Below, in pieces: positions 17,601 to 26,329 of a stretch of DNA of 64,000 nt. Source of the DNA: Chryseobacterium aquifrigidense (GTDB taxonomy: Bacteria; Bacteroidota; Bacteroidia; Flavobacteriales; Weeksellaceae); the NCBI RefSeq assembly GCF_006716485.1, contig NZ_VFPD01000001.1:2400008-2464007 (forward strand), in the 5' to 3' direction. A program made the position numbers and the translations under genes. Below the pieces are notes generated by a model that saw only the letters and a list, made by a program, of their open reading frames with translations, searched no databases and was not told the DNA's origin. Every line of letters begins with the position of its first letter. The first letter of the stretch is position 1.

Positions 17601-18743
17601 ATGTCTAAGTTTGATGAAATCCGGTATTTCTATGATCAGGAAGTCAATGAGAGATTACAGAGCATAGCTCGTGATCCCATGATGAAAGCCTTTATGAATT
17701 TTACTTTTCCTGATACAGATGAGCAGGTTTGGCTGGAACAGTTTAAGAATGTTCATTCCATCAGTGATTTTCAGCATCAGTTTGTAGCTTATGCTGTTCG
17801 CCAGATCCTTGCAAAAAGTTCTGACGGCTTAACGACTTCTGGCTTTGATAAGCTGGATAAAAACAGCTCCTATCTGTTCATCTCGAACCACAGGGATATT
17901 GTTCTGGATACTTCATTGCTTAATCTGGTATTGCTGGAAGGTGGTTATGTAATGACCGCTTCTGCTATTGGAGATAATCTTGTGCGTAAGAATTTCTTAA
18001 ATGTACTGGCTAAACTGAACCGAAACTTTCTGGTACAAAGAGGGTTGCCGCTTCGTGAACAACTGACAAGTTCGCAAACAATGTCTGAGTATATTAAGGA
18101 ACTTCTGCTTCAGGAAAACCGCTCTGTATGGATTGCACAACGTGAAGGCCGTACCAAAAACGGTAACGATTCTACCCAGCAAGGTGTTTTGAAAATGCTT
18201 GCCATGGCATCCGGAGATCAATCGCTTACAGATTATTTTAAAACATTAAAAATTGTTCCGGTCTCCATTTCCTATGAGTATGATCCTACAGATTCGTTAA
18301 AAATGCCTCAATTGCTGGCACAACATAGGGATGAGGAATATATCAAAGGAAAAAATGAAGATTTCACCAATATCATCAGCGGAATTCTGGGACAAAAAAA
18401 ACGCATTCATCTTCATGCCGGCGATGTACTGGATAAAGAACTGGATGAGATAGCAGCGACCATTGACAATAAAAACAAACAGCTGCAGGCCATTGCGCAG
18501 GTAATTGACCGCTCCATTATCAGTAATTATAAGCTTTGGCCAACCAAGTACATTGCTTACGATCTACTTCACAACACCAATACTTACGCTTCGGAATATA
18601 CGGAGCAGGAAAAACAGTTATTTGTCCGCAGGCTTGAAATGCGTATTGATCCATCGGATCCTGTTTCCAGAGAGTATTTCTTAGCAATGTATGCTAATCC
18701 TTTGGTGAATAAACTGAAGGTTGAAGAAGAATCTGAAAACTAG
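17601..18743 (+). CDS. Glycerolipid (PlsC/GPAT-like) acyltransferase
   Basis: A 380-residue acyltransferase likely acting in membrane phospholipid synthesis, transferring an acyl chain to a glycerol-3-phosphate-type acceptor. The catalytic H-x4-D block is NHRDIVLD at about residues 95-102 (SNHRDIVLDTS). A second acyltransferase block, REGRTKNG near 182-189, supplies the phosphate-binding residues. There is no strong N-terminal membrane helix. The long C-terminal region (about 240-380) matches the larger Bacteroidota form of the family rather than the compact PlsC. It is probably monocistronic, with a terminator after the stop. Confidence 0.8.
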   Translation: MSKFDEIRYFYDQEVNERLQSIARDPMMKAFMNFTFPDTDEQVWLEQFKNVHSISDFQHQFVAYAVRQILAKSSDGLTTSGFDKLDKNSSYLFISNHRDIVLDTSLLNLVLLEGGYVMTASAIGDNLVRKNFLNVLAKLNRNFLVQRGLPLREQLTSSQTMSEYIKELLLQENRSVWIAQREGRTKNGNDSTQQGVLKMLAMASGDQSLTDYFKTLKIVPVSISYEYDPTDSLKMPQLLAQHRDEEYIKGKNEDFTNIISGILGQKKRIHLHAGDVLDKELDEIAATIDNKNKQLQAIAQVIDRSIISNYKLWPTKYIAYDLLHNTNTYASEYTEQEKQLFVRRLEMRIDPSDPVSREYFLAMYANPLVNKLKVEEESEN

Positions 18744-18764
18744 TTTAGATTACTATAAAGATAA

Positions 18765-18798
18765 AAAACCACTGTTATTGAGCAGTGGTTTTGTTTTT
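18765..18798. terminator. Bidirectional intrinsic terminator
   Basis: Stem AAAACCACTG / CAGTGGTTTT with an 8-base loop, followed by gTTTTTTT. It separates the acyltransferase from the convergent hydrolase gene. Confidence 0.8.
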
Positions 18799-18814
18799 TT
18801 ATTCTTTCAGATTT

Positions 18815-19864
18815 TTATTTGGATTTCGACATTGAATCCACCTCTACGATTGCATCTGCAAATGCTTTTGGAGCTTCCTGTGGCAAATTATGCCCAATTC
18901 CACCCGTTATGGTATGGTGTGCATATTTTCCGGTAAATCTGGAGGCATAACTTTCCGGCGCAGGAAATGCAGCACCGTTGGCATCGCCTTCCAGGGTAAC
19001 TGTTGGGACGGTAATCGAAGGAAATTTTGCCAGTTTGGCTTCAAGGGCATCATATTGTTTTTCCCCTTTTGCCAATCCCAAACGCCAGCGATAATTGTGA
19101 ATTACGATATCAACGTGATCAGGATTATCGAATGCTTTCGCAGAACGTTCATAGGTTTGGTCATCAAAAGCCCATTTTGGTGAAGCCGTTTTCCATATCA
19201 GTTTATTAAATGCTGAAGTATTGGCTTTGTAACCTTTATACCCTCTTTCTGTTGAAAAGTAATACTGATACCACCATAAAAACTCAGCATTGGGTGGCAG
19301 AGGTTTTTCGTTTGCTTTCGGACTTCCTATCAGATATCCGCTCACAGCCACCAGCCCCGAGCAGCGTTCAGGCCATAGTGCTGCCATAATATCTGCGGTT
19401 CTTGCTCCCCAGTCGAAACCGCCAATGATTGCTTTATCAATTTTCAAAGCATCCATAAAAGCAATGACATCCAATGCAACAGCACTCTGCTGGCCATTGC
19501 GCTTTGTATTGGGTGACACGAAAGTAGTTGTTCCATAGCCTCTTAAATAAGGAACCAACACGTGGTAGCCTTTTTCAGCAAGTATAGCAGAGGATTCTTC
19601 AAAACTATGGATATCATAAGGCCATCCATGAAGGAGGATAACAGGTTTTCCAGTTTCAGGACCTACTTCTGCATAACCAATGTTCAGCAGTCCGGCTTTG
19701 ATTGACTTTGTATTCTGAAATGCAGACCTCATTGTTGCGTTTTCAAAATCTTTCTCACCAGTGCTATACGTCTGTGCTTTTAAAGACAAAAATCCCATTC
19801 CCATCAAAATAAACAGGGATAAAATGGATTGTATTTTTTTACTGAAATTCAATGTAGTATTCAT
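18815..19864 (-). CDS. Exported alpha/beta hydrolase (epoxide hydrolase-like)
   Basis: A 349-residue protein with an N-terminal signal peptide or anchor (about residues 10-30, SILSLFILMGMGFLSLKAQ). An alpha/beta hydrolase fold follows: oxyanion region HGWPYD near 79-84, nucleophile elbow GGFDWGAR (Asp nucleophile, as in epoxide hydrolases and haloalkane dehalogenases), and a late GIGHNLPQEAP with the catalytic His. The Asp nucleophile argues against a Ser esterase. The substrate is unknown. It appears to be a single-gene unit. Confidence 0.8.
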   Translation of the reverse strand: MNTTLNFSKKIQSILSLFILMGMGFLSLKAQTYSTGEKDFENATMRSAFQNTKSIKAGLLNIGYAEVGPETGKPVILLHGWPYDIHSFEESSAILAEKGYHVLVPYLRGYGTTTFVSPNTKRNGQQSAVALDVIAFMDALKIDKAIIGGFDWGARTADIMAALWPERCSGLVAVSGYLIGSPKANEKPLPPNAEFLWWYQYYFSTERGYKGYKANTSAFNKLIWKTASPKWAFDDQTYERSAKAFDNPDHVDIVIHNYRWRLGLAKGEKQYDALEAKLAKFPSITVPTVTLEGDANGAAFPAPESYASRFTGKYAHHTITGGIGHNLPQEAPKAFADAIVEVDSMSKSK

Positions 19865-20184
19865 AATAGTGATGTTTTGTGATGGTAAAATTATGGTAAA
19901 CCGGAGACCAGAAGAAGAGCAAAAACGTTGAACAGGTCATATTGAAAGGTGAATACTGATTTTCAGACGGTAAAGCAGACAGCTCCCTACTCTTTTTGCT
20001 GGCTTCTACTATCAAAAGAAAGGATTCATGATGGATAAAAAAGTACCACATCTGGTAAAAACATCATGATAATCATTTTATTAAAAATAAAATTGTTTAT
20101 ATTTAAATAGATATATTCTAAGAATTTCATGTTGTAAAAGGCAGGATAATTGCAATAATCTACAAATCACACAAAATAATACTT
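19865..20184. other. Intergenic region without recognisable gene
   Basis: About 320 bases between the divergent hydrolase and egtD. The half next to egtD is AT-rich. I see no strong promoter match, repeat or RNA structure. Confidence 0.5.
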
Positions 20185-21168
20185 ATGAATGTACAGTTAG
20201 ACCCGCAATCTACAACTGATAATAATGCTGTTGATCATTTCCGTTCAGATATTTTAAACGGCCTTAGCAATACTCCTAAAAAATTATCTTCAAAATATTT
20301 TTACGATAAGATCGGCGATCATCTTTTTCAGCAAATCATGGCCATGCCTTCCTATTATCTTACCCGTTGTGAGCTGGATATTTTCAAAAATAAAACAGAT
20401 GAACTTATTGATCTGCTTATTCCCGGAGACGAACCTTTTGACCTGATTGAATTGGGTGCAGGAGACGCCATGAAATCGACCTATTTACTTGAACAGCTGA
20501 TCCGGAAAGGGATTAACTTTACTTACATGCCCATTGATATTTCAGGAAATATTCTTTCCATACTTCATCAAAAACTGAGCAGCCAGCTTCCGGAAATCAA
20601 AATAACCTGTCTGGAAGGAGATTATTTTGAAATGCTTCAAAAAGCAGCTTCATTATCCAACCGGAGAAAAGTTGTGTTATTTTTAGGAAGTAATATCGGG
20701 AATATGACTCTGGAAGAGGCTGAAGATTTCTGTCTGCATCTGAATCGAAATCTATCTCCGAAAGATCGTGTATTGATAGGATTTGACTTAATGAAAAACC
20801 CACACACCATTCTGGAGGCCTATAATGACAAAGAAGGAATTACCGCTTCTTTTAACCTTAATCTTCTTACCCGCATCAATAATGAACTGGGCGGTAATTT
20901 TGATCTGAAACAATTTCAGCATTACCAGACGTATGATCCGGTTAGTGGAGCGTGCAGAAGTTTTCTGATAAGCCTTATCAGCCAGGATGTGACTATTGAC
21001 AATACAAAGATTTCTTTTGAAGAAAACGAATGGATCGATATGGAAATTTCACAAAAATTTTCTTCTGAAAAAATCATGGAATTAGCCCAAAAATCAGGTT
21101 TTACGATCACTGGAAATATCAACGATTCTAAAAAATGGTTTGTAGATTCAATCTGGCAGGTAAAATAA
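20185..21168 (+). CDS. egtD: L-histidine N-alpha-methyltransferase
   Basis: A 327-residue SAM-dependent enzyme that trimethylates histidine to hercynine, the first step of ergothioneine synthesis. The N-terminal block KYFYDKIGDHLFQQI and PSYYLTRCELDIF is characteristic of EgtD. The SAM site is ELGAGDAMKS at about 88-97. LFLGSNIGNM and VLIGFDLMKN further along are also typical. Length is normal. It sits 87 bases upstream of egtB on the same strand, and the transporter genes follow, forming one cluster. Confidence 0.93.
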   Translation: MNVQLDPQSTTDNNAVDHFRSDILNGLSNTPKKLSSKYFYDKIGDHLFQQIMAMPSYYLTRCELDIFKNKTDELIDLLIPGDEPFDLIELGAGDAMKSTYLLEQLIRKGINFTYMPIDISGNILSILHQKLSSQLPEIKITCLEGDYFEMLQKAASLSNRRKVVLFLGSNIGNMTLEEAEDFCLHLNRNLSPKDRVLIGFDLMKNPHTILEAYNDKEGITASFNLNLLTRINNELGGNFDLKQFQHYQTYDPVSGACRSFLISLISQDVTIDNTKISFEENEWIDMEISQKFSSEKIMELAQKSGFTITGNINDSKKWFVDSIWQVK

Positions 21169-21255
21169 AAATGAGAATACACACTGCACATCTGCAAAAG
21201 TGAAAAAATAAATAGACTTCTTTCATTGGACATCAATCATTAAAAACTAAAAGAC

Positions 21256-22425
21256 ATGACACCAGAGATCACCACAAAAGATTTTACTAAAAAGTATAAG
21301 GATATCCGCAGACGTTCTGAAGAAATCTGTGCTCCACTGGAAATCGAAGATTATGTAGTACAGCCGATTGTAGATGTAAGTCCTCCGAAATGGCACCTTG
21401 GTCATACCACCTGGTTTTTTGAGACCTTCATTCTTACCCCACATTTTCCGGATTATAAGGTTTTTGATCCCCACTATAATTATGTTTTCAACAGTTACTA
21501 TGAAACAATCGGGGCACGGGTGATCCGGACCGACCGTGGAAACCTCAGCCGCCCTTCTGTTTCAGAGGTATATCAATATAGAAAATATGTAGATGAGCAT
21601 ATGGAAGCTTTTCTTGAAAGCTCATTTCTGACAGAAGCTATTGAACCTCTTTTGGAACTGGGGCTTAACCATGAGCAGCAGCACCAGGAGCTATTAGTCA
21701 CTGACATTAAATATATTTTAGGACATAATCCGCTTTTCTCTGCTTATACAAAAGAAAAATCAGGACAAAAGAACTCCGGAAATCTGGAAATGCTAAAGTT
21801 TTCTGAAGGAGTCTATGAAATTGGATTTAAAGGAGAGGGATTTTGCTTTGATAATGAATTAGGAAGACATAAAGTATACCTCACTGACTTCGAAATTGCC
21901 AGCCAGCTTGTCACCAATGGTGAATATTTAGAATTTATGAAAGCAGGCGGGTATGAAGATTTCAGACACTGGCATGCTGAAGGATGGGACTGGGTGAAAC
22001 AAAACTCTGCAAAATCTCCACTGTACTGGCATTATATCGAAAACAAATGGATGTATTATACCCTCAACGGATTACAGGAAATAGACCCTGCCGCCCCATT
22101 GTGCCACGTTAATTTCTATGAAGCCTCTGCTTTTGCCTCCTGGAAAGGAATGCGTCTGCCCACTGAAGAAGAATGGGAAACAGCTTCCATTTATTTTGAC
22201 TGGGGAACACGCTGGGAATGGACGAATTCTGCTTATCTCCCCTACCCTCACTTTAAGAAAGAAGCAGGCGCGGTAGGTGAATATAACGGAAAGTTCATGA
22301 TCAATCAAATGGTTTTAAGAGGAGCTTCAGAAGCCACACCTCCGGGACACAGCAGAAATACATACCGCAATTTTTTTCAGCCTAATTTAAAATGGCAGTT
22401 TACAGGAATCAGACTTGCTCAGTAA
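21256..22425 (+). CDS. egtB: Hercynine oxygenase (ergothioneine biosynthesis)
   Basis: A 389-residue non-haem iron sulfoxide synthase that joins a thiol donor to hercynine. The N-terminal DinB_2 domain provides the metal ligands: HLGH near residues 47-50 and HEQQH at 139-143, matching the three-His site of the family. The C-terminal half is a formylglycine-generating-enzyme-like domain (GMRLPTEEEWETA, and a terminal WQFTGIRLA). No egtA, egtC or egtE lies nearby, so the thiol donor (cysteine or gamma-glutamylcysteine) is open. The next gene starts about 10 bases after its stop. Confidence 0.92.
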   Translation: MTPEITTKDFTKKYKDIRRRSEEICAPLEIEDYVVQPIVDVSPPKWHLGHTTWFFETFILTPHFPDYKVFDPHYNYVFNSYYETIGARVIRTDRGNLSRPSVSEVYQYRKYVDEHMEAFLESSFLTEAIEPLLELGLNHEQQHQELLVTDIKYILGHNPLFSAYTKEKSGQKNSGNLEMLKFSEGVYEIGFKGEGFCFDNELGRHKVYLTDFEIASQLVTNGEYLEFMKAGGYEDFRHWHAEGWDWVKQNSAKSPLYWHYIENKWMYYTLNGLQEIDPAAPLCHVNFYEASAFASWKGMRLPTEEEWETASIYFDWGTRWEWTNSAYLPYPHFKKEAGAVGEYNGKFMINQMVLRGASEATPPGHSRNTYRNFFQPNLKWQFTGIRLAQ

Positions 22426-22435
22426 TTTTTTACCG

Positions 22436-23356
22436 ATGATCACAGTAGAATCAATTTCAAAAAGTTTTAACGGAAAAAAGGCAGTAGATCAAATTTCTTT
22501 TCAGGCTCTTGATCAGGAAATCCTTGTTCTTTTAGGAACCAGCGGGTGTGGGAAAACAACCACGCTTAAAATGATCAACCGTCTCATAGAAGCAGATTCC
22601 GGAAATATTTTCATAGATGGCAAAAACATCCGTGATCAGAAAGCTGAGGAACTGAGAATGGGAATTGGTTTTGTCATGCAGCATTCAGGGTTATTTCCCC
22701 ATTATACCATTCAGCAGAATATTGCGGTAGTTCCTGAGCTATTGAAATGGGACAAAAAGAAGACAGAAAGAAAAACGCATGAACTTTTGGCTAAGCTTCA
22801 CCTTTCTGAAGAGGTACTTTCCCGATTTCCCCATGAGCTAAGCGGCGGACAACAGCAGCGGGTAGGTATTGCAAGGGCACTGATTGCAGACAATCCCGTT
22901 TTGCTGATGGATGAACCTTTCGGAGCGCTTGATACCATTACTAAGGCTGATATTCATTCAGAATTTAAATCATTGGAGGAGCTTAAAAATAAAACAATCA
23001 TACTGGTTACCCATGATGTACAGGAGGCATTTGAGCTGGGACACCGGATATGCCTAATGGATCAGGGAAAAATAGTACAGACTGGCACTCCCAGGGAAAT
23101 ACTTTACCAGCCTGAAAATGACTTTGTGCGCGATTTTTTTGCCAAAAACCGTCTTTTATTAGAGTATAAAGTAACATCGTTACATCACATCAGTCCATTT
23201 CTTACACCAGAAAATCACTACTACAGGCCCAATGGAACGGGTAGTACAAGTGTGTGGGATATTTTACAGCAATTGAGTTCCGATCACCAAAATGCCGGAG
23301 TATATGAGGAAGTAGTCAGAGCATTTAATCATTACAGAAAATCACAGATGGTATGA
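22436..23356 (+). CDS. egtV: ABC transporter ATPase, EgtV-like (OpuCA family)
   Basis: A 306-residue ATPase. I place the start at ATG 22436 (MITVESISKS) because the upstream TTG at 22415 lies within egtB. Walker A GTSGCGKTT is at 34-42, signature LSGGQQQRVG and Walker B LLMDEPFGALD follow, then an H-loop THD. The C-terminus lacks clear CBS domains, unlike many betaine-type OpuCA proteins. The closest described function is EgtV, the ATPase of the ergothioneine uptake system EgtUV. The immediate egtDB neighbourhood supports that over compatible-solute uptake, but the substrate is inferred. It overlaps the permease gene by 4 bases (ATGA). Confidence 0.8.
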   Translation: MITVESISKSFNGKKAVDQISFQALDQEILVLLGTSGCGKTTTLKMINRLIEADSGNIFIDGKNIRDQKAEELRMGIGFVMQHSGLFPHYTIQQNIAVVPELLKWDKKKTERKTHELLAKLHLSEEVLSRFPHELSGGQQQRVGIARALIADNPVLLMDEPFGALDTITKADIHSEFKSLEELKNKTIILVTHDVQEAFELGHRICLMDQGKIVQTGTPREILYQPENDFVRDFFAKNRLLLEYKVTSLHHISPFLTPENHYYRPNGTGSTSVWDILQQLSSDHQNAGVYEEVVRAFNHYRKSQMV

Positions 23357-24921
23357 CGCAGCAACAGAGTTTTTGGCAATTTATTGCTGAACAGCACGAA
23401 AAGCTTACTACCCAGATCATTCAGCATCTTGGCCTTACCTTTTTGTCCCTGCTTCTCGCCATCATGGTCGGGGTACCTTTAGGTATCCTGATTTCCAGAA
23501 AAAAGAAACTTTCCAGCCCGGTGCTGGGTACCGCAGGTATTTTACAGACCATTCCGAGTATTGCCTTGCTGGGTTTCATGATTCCTGTTTTCGGCATTGG
23601 TCCGAAGCCAGCCATTGCTGCTTTATTGATCTATGCTCTTCTTCCCATTATCCGGAATACATATACCGGAATTATGGGTGTAGATCCGGCTGTGATTGAG
23701 GCAGCCAAAGCCATGGGAATGAACAGAAGGCAGCTTCTTTTTAAGGTGAAACTTCCTTTAGCCATGCCGGTTATCATTGCCGGTATCAGGACTGCTGCTG
23801 TTATAAATGTAGGAGTAGCTACACTGGCCTCTTTTGTGGCAGCAGGTGGTTTGGGAGAGTTTATCTTCGGAGGAATTTCACTCAACAATACGAATATGAT
23901 TCTTGCCGGAGCCATTCCGGCAGCATTATTAGCTATCTTTCTGGACCAGGTTATTGCCATGATCCAGAAATCAGGTTACCGGTTCTTTCAAAAACTGAAA
24001 TATATTCTTCCTGTTATCTTTATGATTCTGGGAATAGGGTATCTTCTGACTTTTGTATCACCCAGGACAATTAAAGCTGGTTTTACACCGGAATTTATGG
24101 GGAGACAGGATGGTGACATCGGGCTTCGTTCGGTGTATGGGCTGAATGTGAATCCTCTTGTGGTAAATGATGCAATTATGTATAAGGCTGCTTACGAGAA
24201 GGAACTGGATCTGATCAGCGGATATTCTACAGACGGAAGAATCAAAGCGTATGATCTGTATGTACTGAATGATGATAAAAAAATATTTCCGCCTTATTAT
24301 GCAGCTCCCATTATCAAGACCAAAACAATGAAAAAATTTCCGGAATTGGAGAAAACCTTAAATCTGTTGGCCGGAAAGTTCAATGATTCTATCATGACGG
24401 ATCTGAATTACAGAGCTGATCATCTCCATCAAAATCCTGAAAAGATTGCAAAGGATTTCCTCATCAGAAATAATCTTTATAAAAGTCCCCGGAAAGGAAA
24501 TGCAGGAACCGTCAGGATTGGTTCAAAAATCTTTGGGGAACAGTATATTCTCGCAGAAATGTATACCCTACTTATTGAAGGATATACAGATTATAAAGTG
24601 GAAACCAAAACAGGTTTAGGGGGAACAAAGATATGTTTTGATGCCTTAATGAACAATGCCATAGACTTTTATCCTGAATATACGGGAACCGGGCTTCTGG
24701 TGCTTTTAAAGCCAACCTCACAGACCATCAGCAATGTGTCCAAAAGTCCCGCTACAACCTATGAATACGTGAATGCAGAGTTTGAAAAACAATATGGGAT
24801 TCAATGGCTGAAACCGCTTGGATTTAATAATGCTTATGCTCTGATGATGCGGAGAAAGCAGGCTGAAGCGCTTCATATCAAAAGCATATCTGATCTTGCT
24901 CATTATTTTGATGGAAACTAA
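23353..24921 (+). CDS. egtU: ABC transporter permease fused to substrate-binding domain, EgtU-like
   Basis: A 522-residue fusion. Residues about 1-210 form a permease with several membrane helices and the EAA loop EAAKAMGMNRRQLLFKVKLP. A final helix at about 215-232 leads to an OpuAC-type substrate-binding domain. The lobes are in unusual order. The part normally C-terminal comes first (about 240-375: FTPEFMGRQDG, YSTDGRIKAYDL, IFPPYYAAPII). The normally N-terminal part follows (about 385-522: VRIGSKIFGEQYILAEM, DFYPEYTGTG, PLGFNNAYALMM), ending at SISDLAHYF. This is a circular permutation compared with OpuCC. EgtU proteins are permease/SBP fusions, so the assignment fits. Ligand specificity is unproven. 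Confidence 0.8.
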   Translation: MTQQQSFWQFIAEQHEKLTTQIIQHLGLTFLSLLLAIMVGVPLGILISRKKKLSSPVLGTAGILQTIPSIALLGFMIPVFGIGPKPAIAALLIYALLPIIRNTYTGIMGVDPAVIEAAKAMGMNRRQLLFKVKLPLAMPVIIAGIRTAAVINVGVATLASFVAAGGLGEFIFGGISLNNTNMILAGAIPAALLAIFLDQVIAMIQKSGYRFFQKLKYILPVIFMILGIGYLLTFVSPRTIKAGFTPEFMGRQDGDIGLRSVYGLNVNPLVVNDAIMYKAAYEKELDLISGYSTDGRIKAYDLYVLNDDKKIFPPYYAAPIIKTKTMKKFPELEKTLNLLAGKFNDSIMTDLNYRADHLHQNPEKIAKDFLIRNNLYKSPRKGNAGTVRIGSKIFGEQYILAEMYTLLIEGYTDYKVETKTGLGGTKICFDALMNNAIDFYPEYTGTGLLVLLKPTSQTISNVSKSPATTYEYVNAEFEKQYGIQWLKPLGFNNAYALMMRRKQAEALHIKSISDLAHYFDGN

Positions 24922-25065
24922 ATTTCTCTGGATGATGCGGATAGCGTGAATCAGGAATATATCTCATTTTTATTAAAAAAACAGAGGGAAAAGTCTTTTG
25001 AAATCCATCAGTTTTTCCAAAAACCCTATCTTCGTATCTGAAAAAAATTTACAAAATTTTACAAA

Positions 25066-25611
25066 ATGAAGAAAATAGTATTGCTGGCTTCGGTTGTATT
25101 TGTTCTCCATTCATGTGTGGTAAGAACGGCTACAAAAGTAGTATCCGGAGCGGTAAGCTTAAGTTATAAAGCGGTAAAAGGTACAGTAAACGGAATCAGC
25201 TGGGCGGTAAGTAAAGCGAAGGGAAAGATAGATGAAGACCGTGTAGACGGAACCTGGAAAGTAGTAGGTGTTTATCGTGGTTCTTTTGAAGATTTTTCTA
25301 AAGATCAGAATCCTGATGGTTCATTTACCTCAGACTGTACAGAAGGCTTTGATCAGATTGTTTTCAAGGCTAAAAAGTCTAAATTTAAGCCTGTACACTG
25401 CAGTACACAGGATGAGGATTGGGTAAAATATTCTATGGAGTTTGGAAAAAATCCTTCCACAAAAGAAAAGGAGAATTATATAGAATACAATTCCAACAGC
25501 TATATTTCTGTGATAGATGTCACCAATAAAACTATGGTTCTGGAAGGCAATCTGATGCCGAAATTAGGTTTTTCCGGAGCTAAATTATATCTTCTTGAAA
25601 AGGTAAAATAG
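25066..25611 (+). CDS. Lipoprotein of unknown function
   Basis: A 181-residue protein with a lipoprotein signal: a short hydrophobic run and a Cys at residue 17 (VLHSC). The first mature segment is Val/Lys/Ala-rich. A lipocalin-like single domain may follow (DGTWKVVGVYRG and GFDQIVFKAKKSKF resemble the start of lipocalin-type sheets). A TATCTTCG near-match to the -7 consensus lies about 30 bases upstream. I do not recognise a named family. It is followed by a short hairpin terminator. Confidence 0.7.
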   Translation: MKKIVLLASVVFVLHSCVVRTATKVVSGAVSLSYKAVKGTVNGISWAVSKAKGKIDEDRVDGTWKVVGVYRGSFEDFSKDQNPDGSFTSDCTEGFDQIVFKAKKSKFKPVHCSTQDEDWVKYSMEFGKNPSTKEKENYIEYNSNSYISVIDVTNKTMVLEGNLMPKLGFSGAKLYLLEKVK

Positions 25612-25617
25612 AAATAG

Positions 25618-25645
25618 GAGCTGCATTTTTACAGCTCTGTTTTTG
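25618..25645 (+). terminator. Intrinsic terminator
   Basis: GAGCTG / CAGCTC stem with an 8-base loop, then TGTTTTTG, directly after the lipoprotein gene. Confidence 0.6.
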
Positions 25646-25689
25646 TCATATATCTGCAGTTTCTGTTCACTGTTTAAAACTTCAAAACG

Positions 25690-26298
25690 ATGCATGATCT
25701 TACTCCTTTCTTCGAAACAGCAATATATCCTTTGTTTGATCTTACCGATGAGGAGAAAGAAATGATTCGGGCTGAAGCCAAAATACAGCACCTGGAAAGC
25801 AACAGTTATATCATACGGGAAAACTCAACGGCTGACAGTCTTCTTTTTCTTCAGAAAGGAGTTGTCAGAAGCTTTTACGTGAAAGACCACCGGGAGATCA
25901 ATACTGAATTTTTCTTTGAGCATAATTTCTTTACAGCACTGACAAGCTATCTGACAGGTGAAAAAACTTCTCTTAATTTTCAATGTCTGGAAGCTTCAGA
26001 AATTATTGTCCTTCCCAAAATAGTAACAGACCGTCTTTTAACGGATCCCAAATGGCATCAGCTCATTAACGAAATCCTTACAAAAGAATTTATTAAAAAA
26101 TGCCGCCGCGAAAGCTCTTTTCTGCTTCATGATTCTTATGAACGATATCTTTATTTTCTTGAACAGTTTCCGCATTCGGAAAACAGAATTCCTCTTTTCC
26201 ATATTGCTTCTTATCTGGGGATGAGTCCTGAAACCTTAAGCAGGATCCGAAGTAAAAAAATCAGGCAAATTGATGTAAGTCAAGTAAACAGAATCTGA
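25690..26298 (+). CDS. Crp/Fnr-type transcriptional regulator
   Basis: A 202-residue regulator. Residues about 15-120 form a cyclic-nucleotide-binding fold (IRENSTADSLLFLQKGVVRSF). The C-terminal helix-turn-helix is at about 160-195 (IASYLGMSPETLSRIRSK). The canonical cAMP-contacting Arg-Ser pocket residues are not evident, as in most Bacteroidota members, so the ligand is unknown. It lies 31 bases upstream of the cyclase gene on the same strand and may control it or share its transcript. Confidence 0.85.
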   Translation: MHDLTPFFETAIYPLFDLTDEEKEMIRAEAKIQHLESNSYIIRENSTADSLLFLQKGVVRSFYVKDHREINTEFFFEHNFFTALTSYLTGEKTSLNFQCLEASEIIVLPKIVTDRLLTDPKWHQLINEILTKEFIKKCRRESSFLLHDSYERYLYFLEQFPHSENRIPLFHIASYLGMSPETLSRIRSKKIRQIDVSQVNRI

Positions 26299-26329
26299 AT
26301 TTCTTCACTTTTGTCTAAATATTTTAATA

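Noticed and set aside
20185..22425. Ovothiol synthesis (OvoA) instead of ergothioneine
   Set aside because: A separate EgtD-type histidine methyltransferase is present and the EgtB protein has no fused methyltransferase domain.
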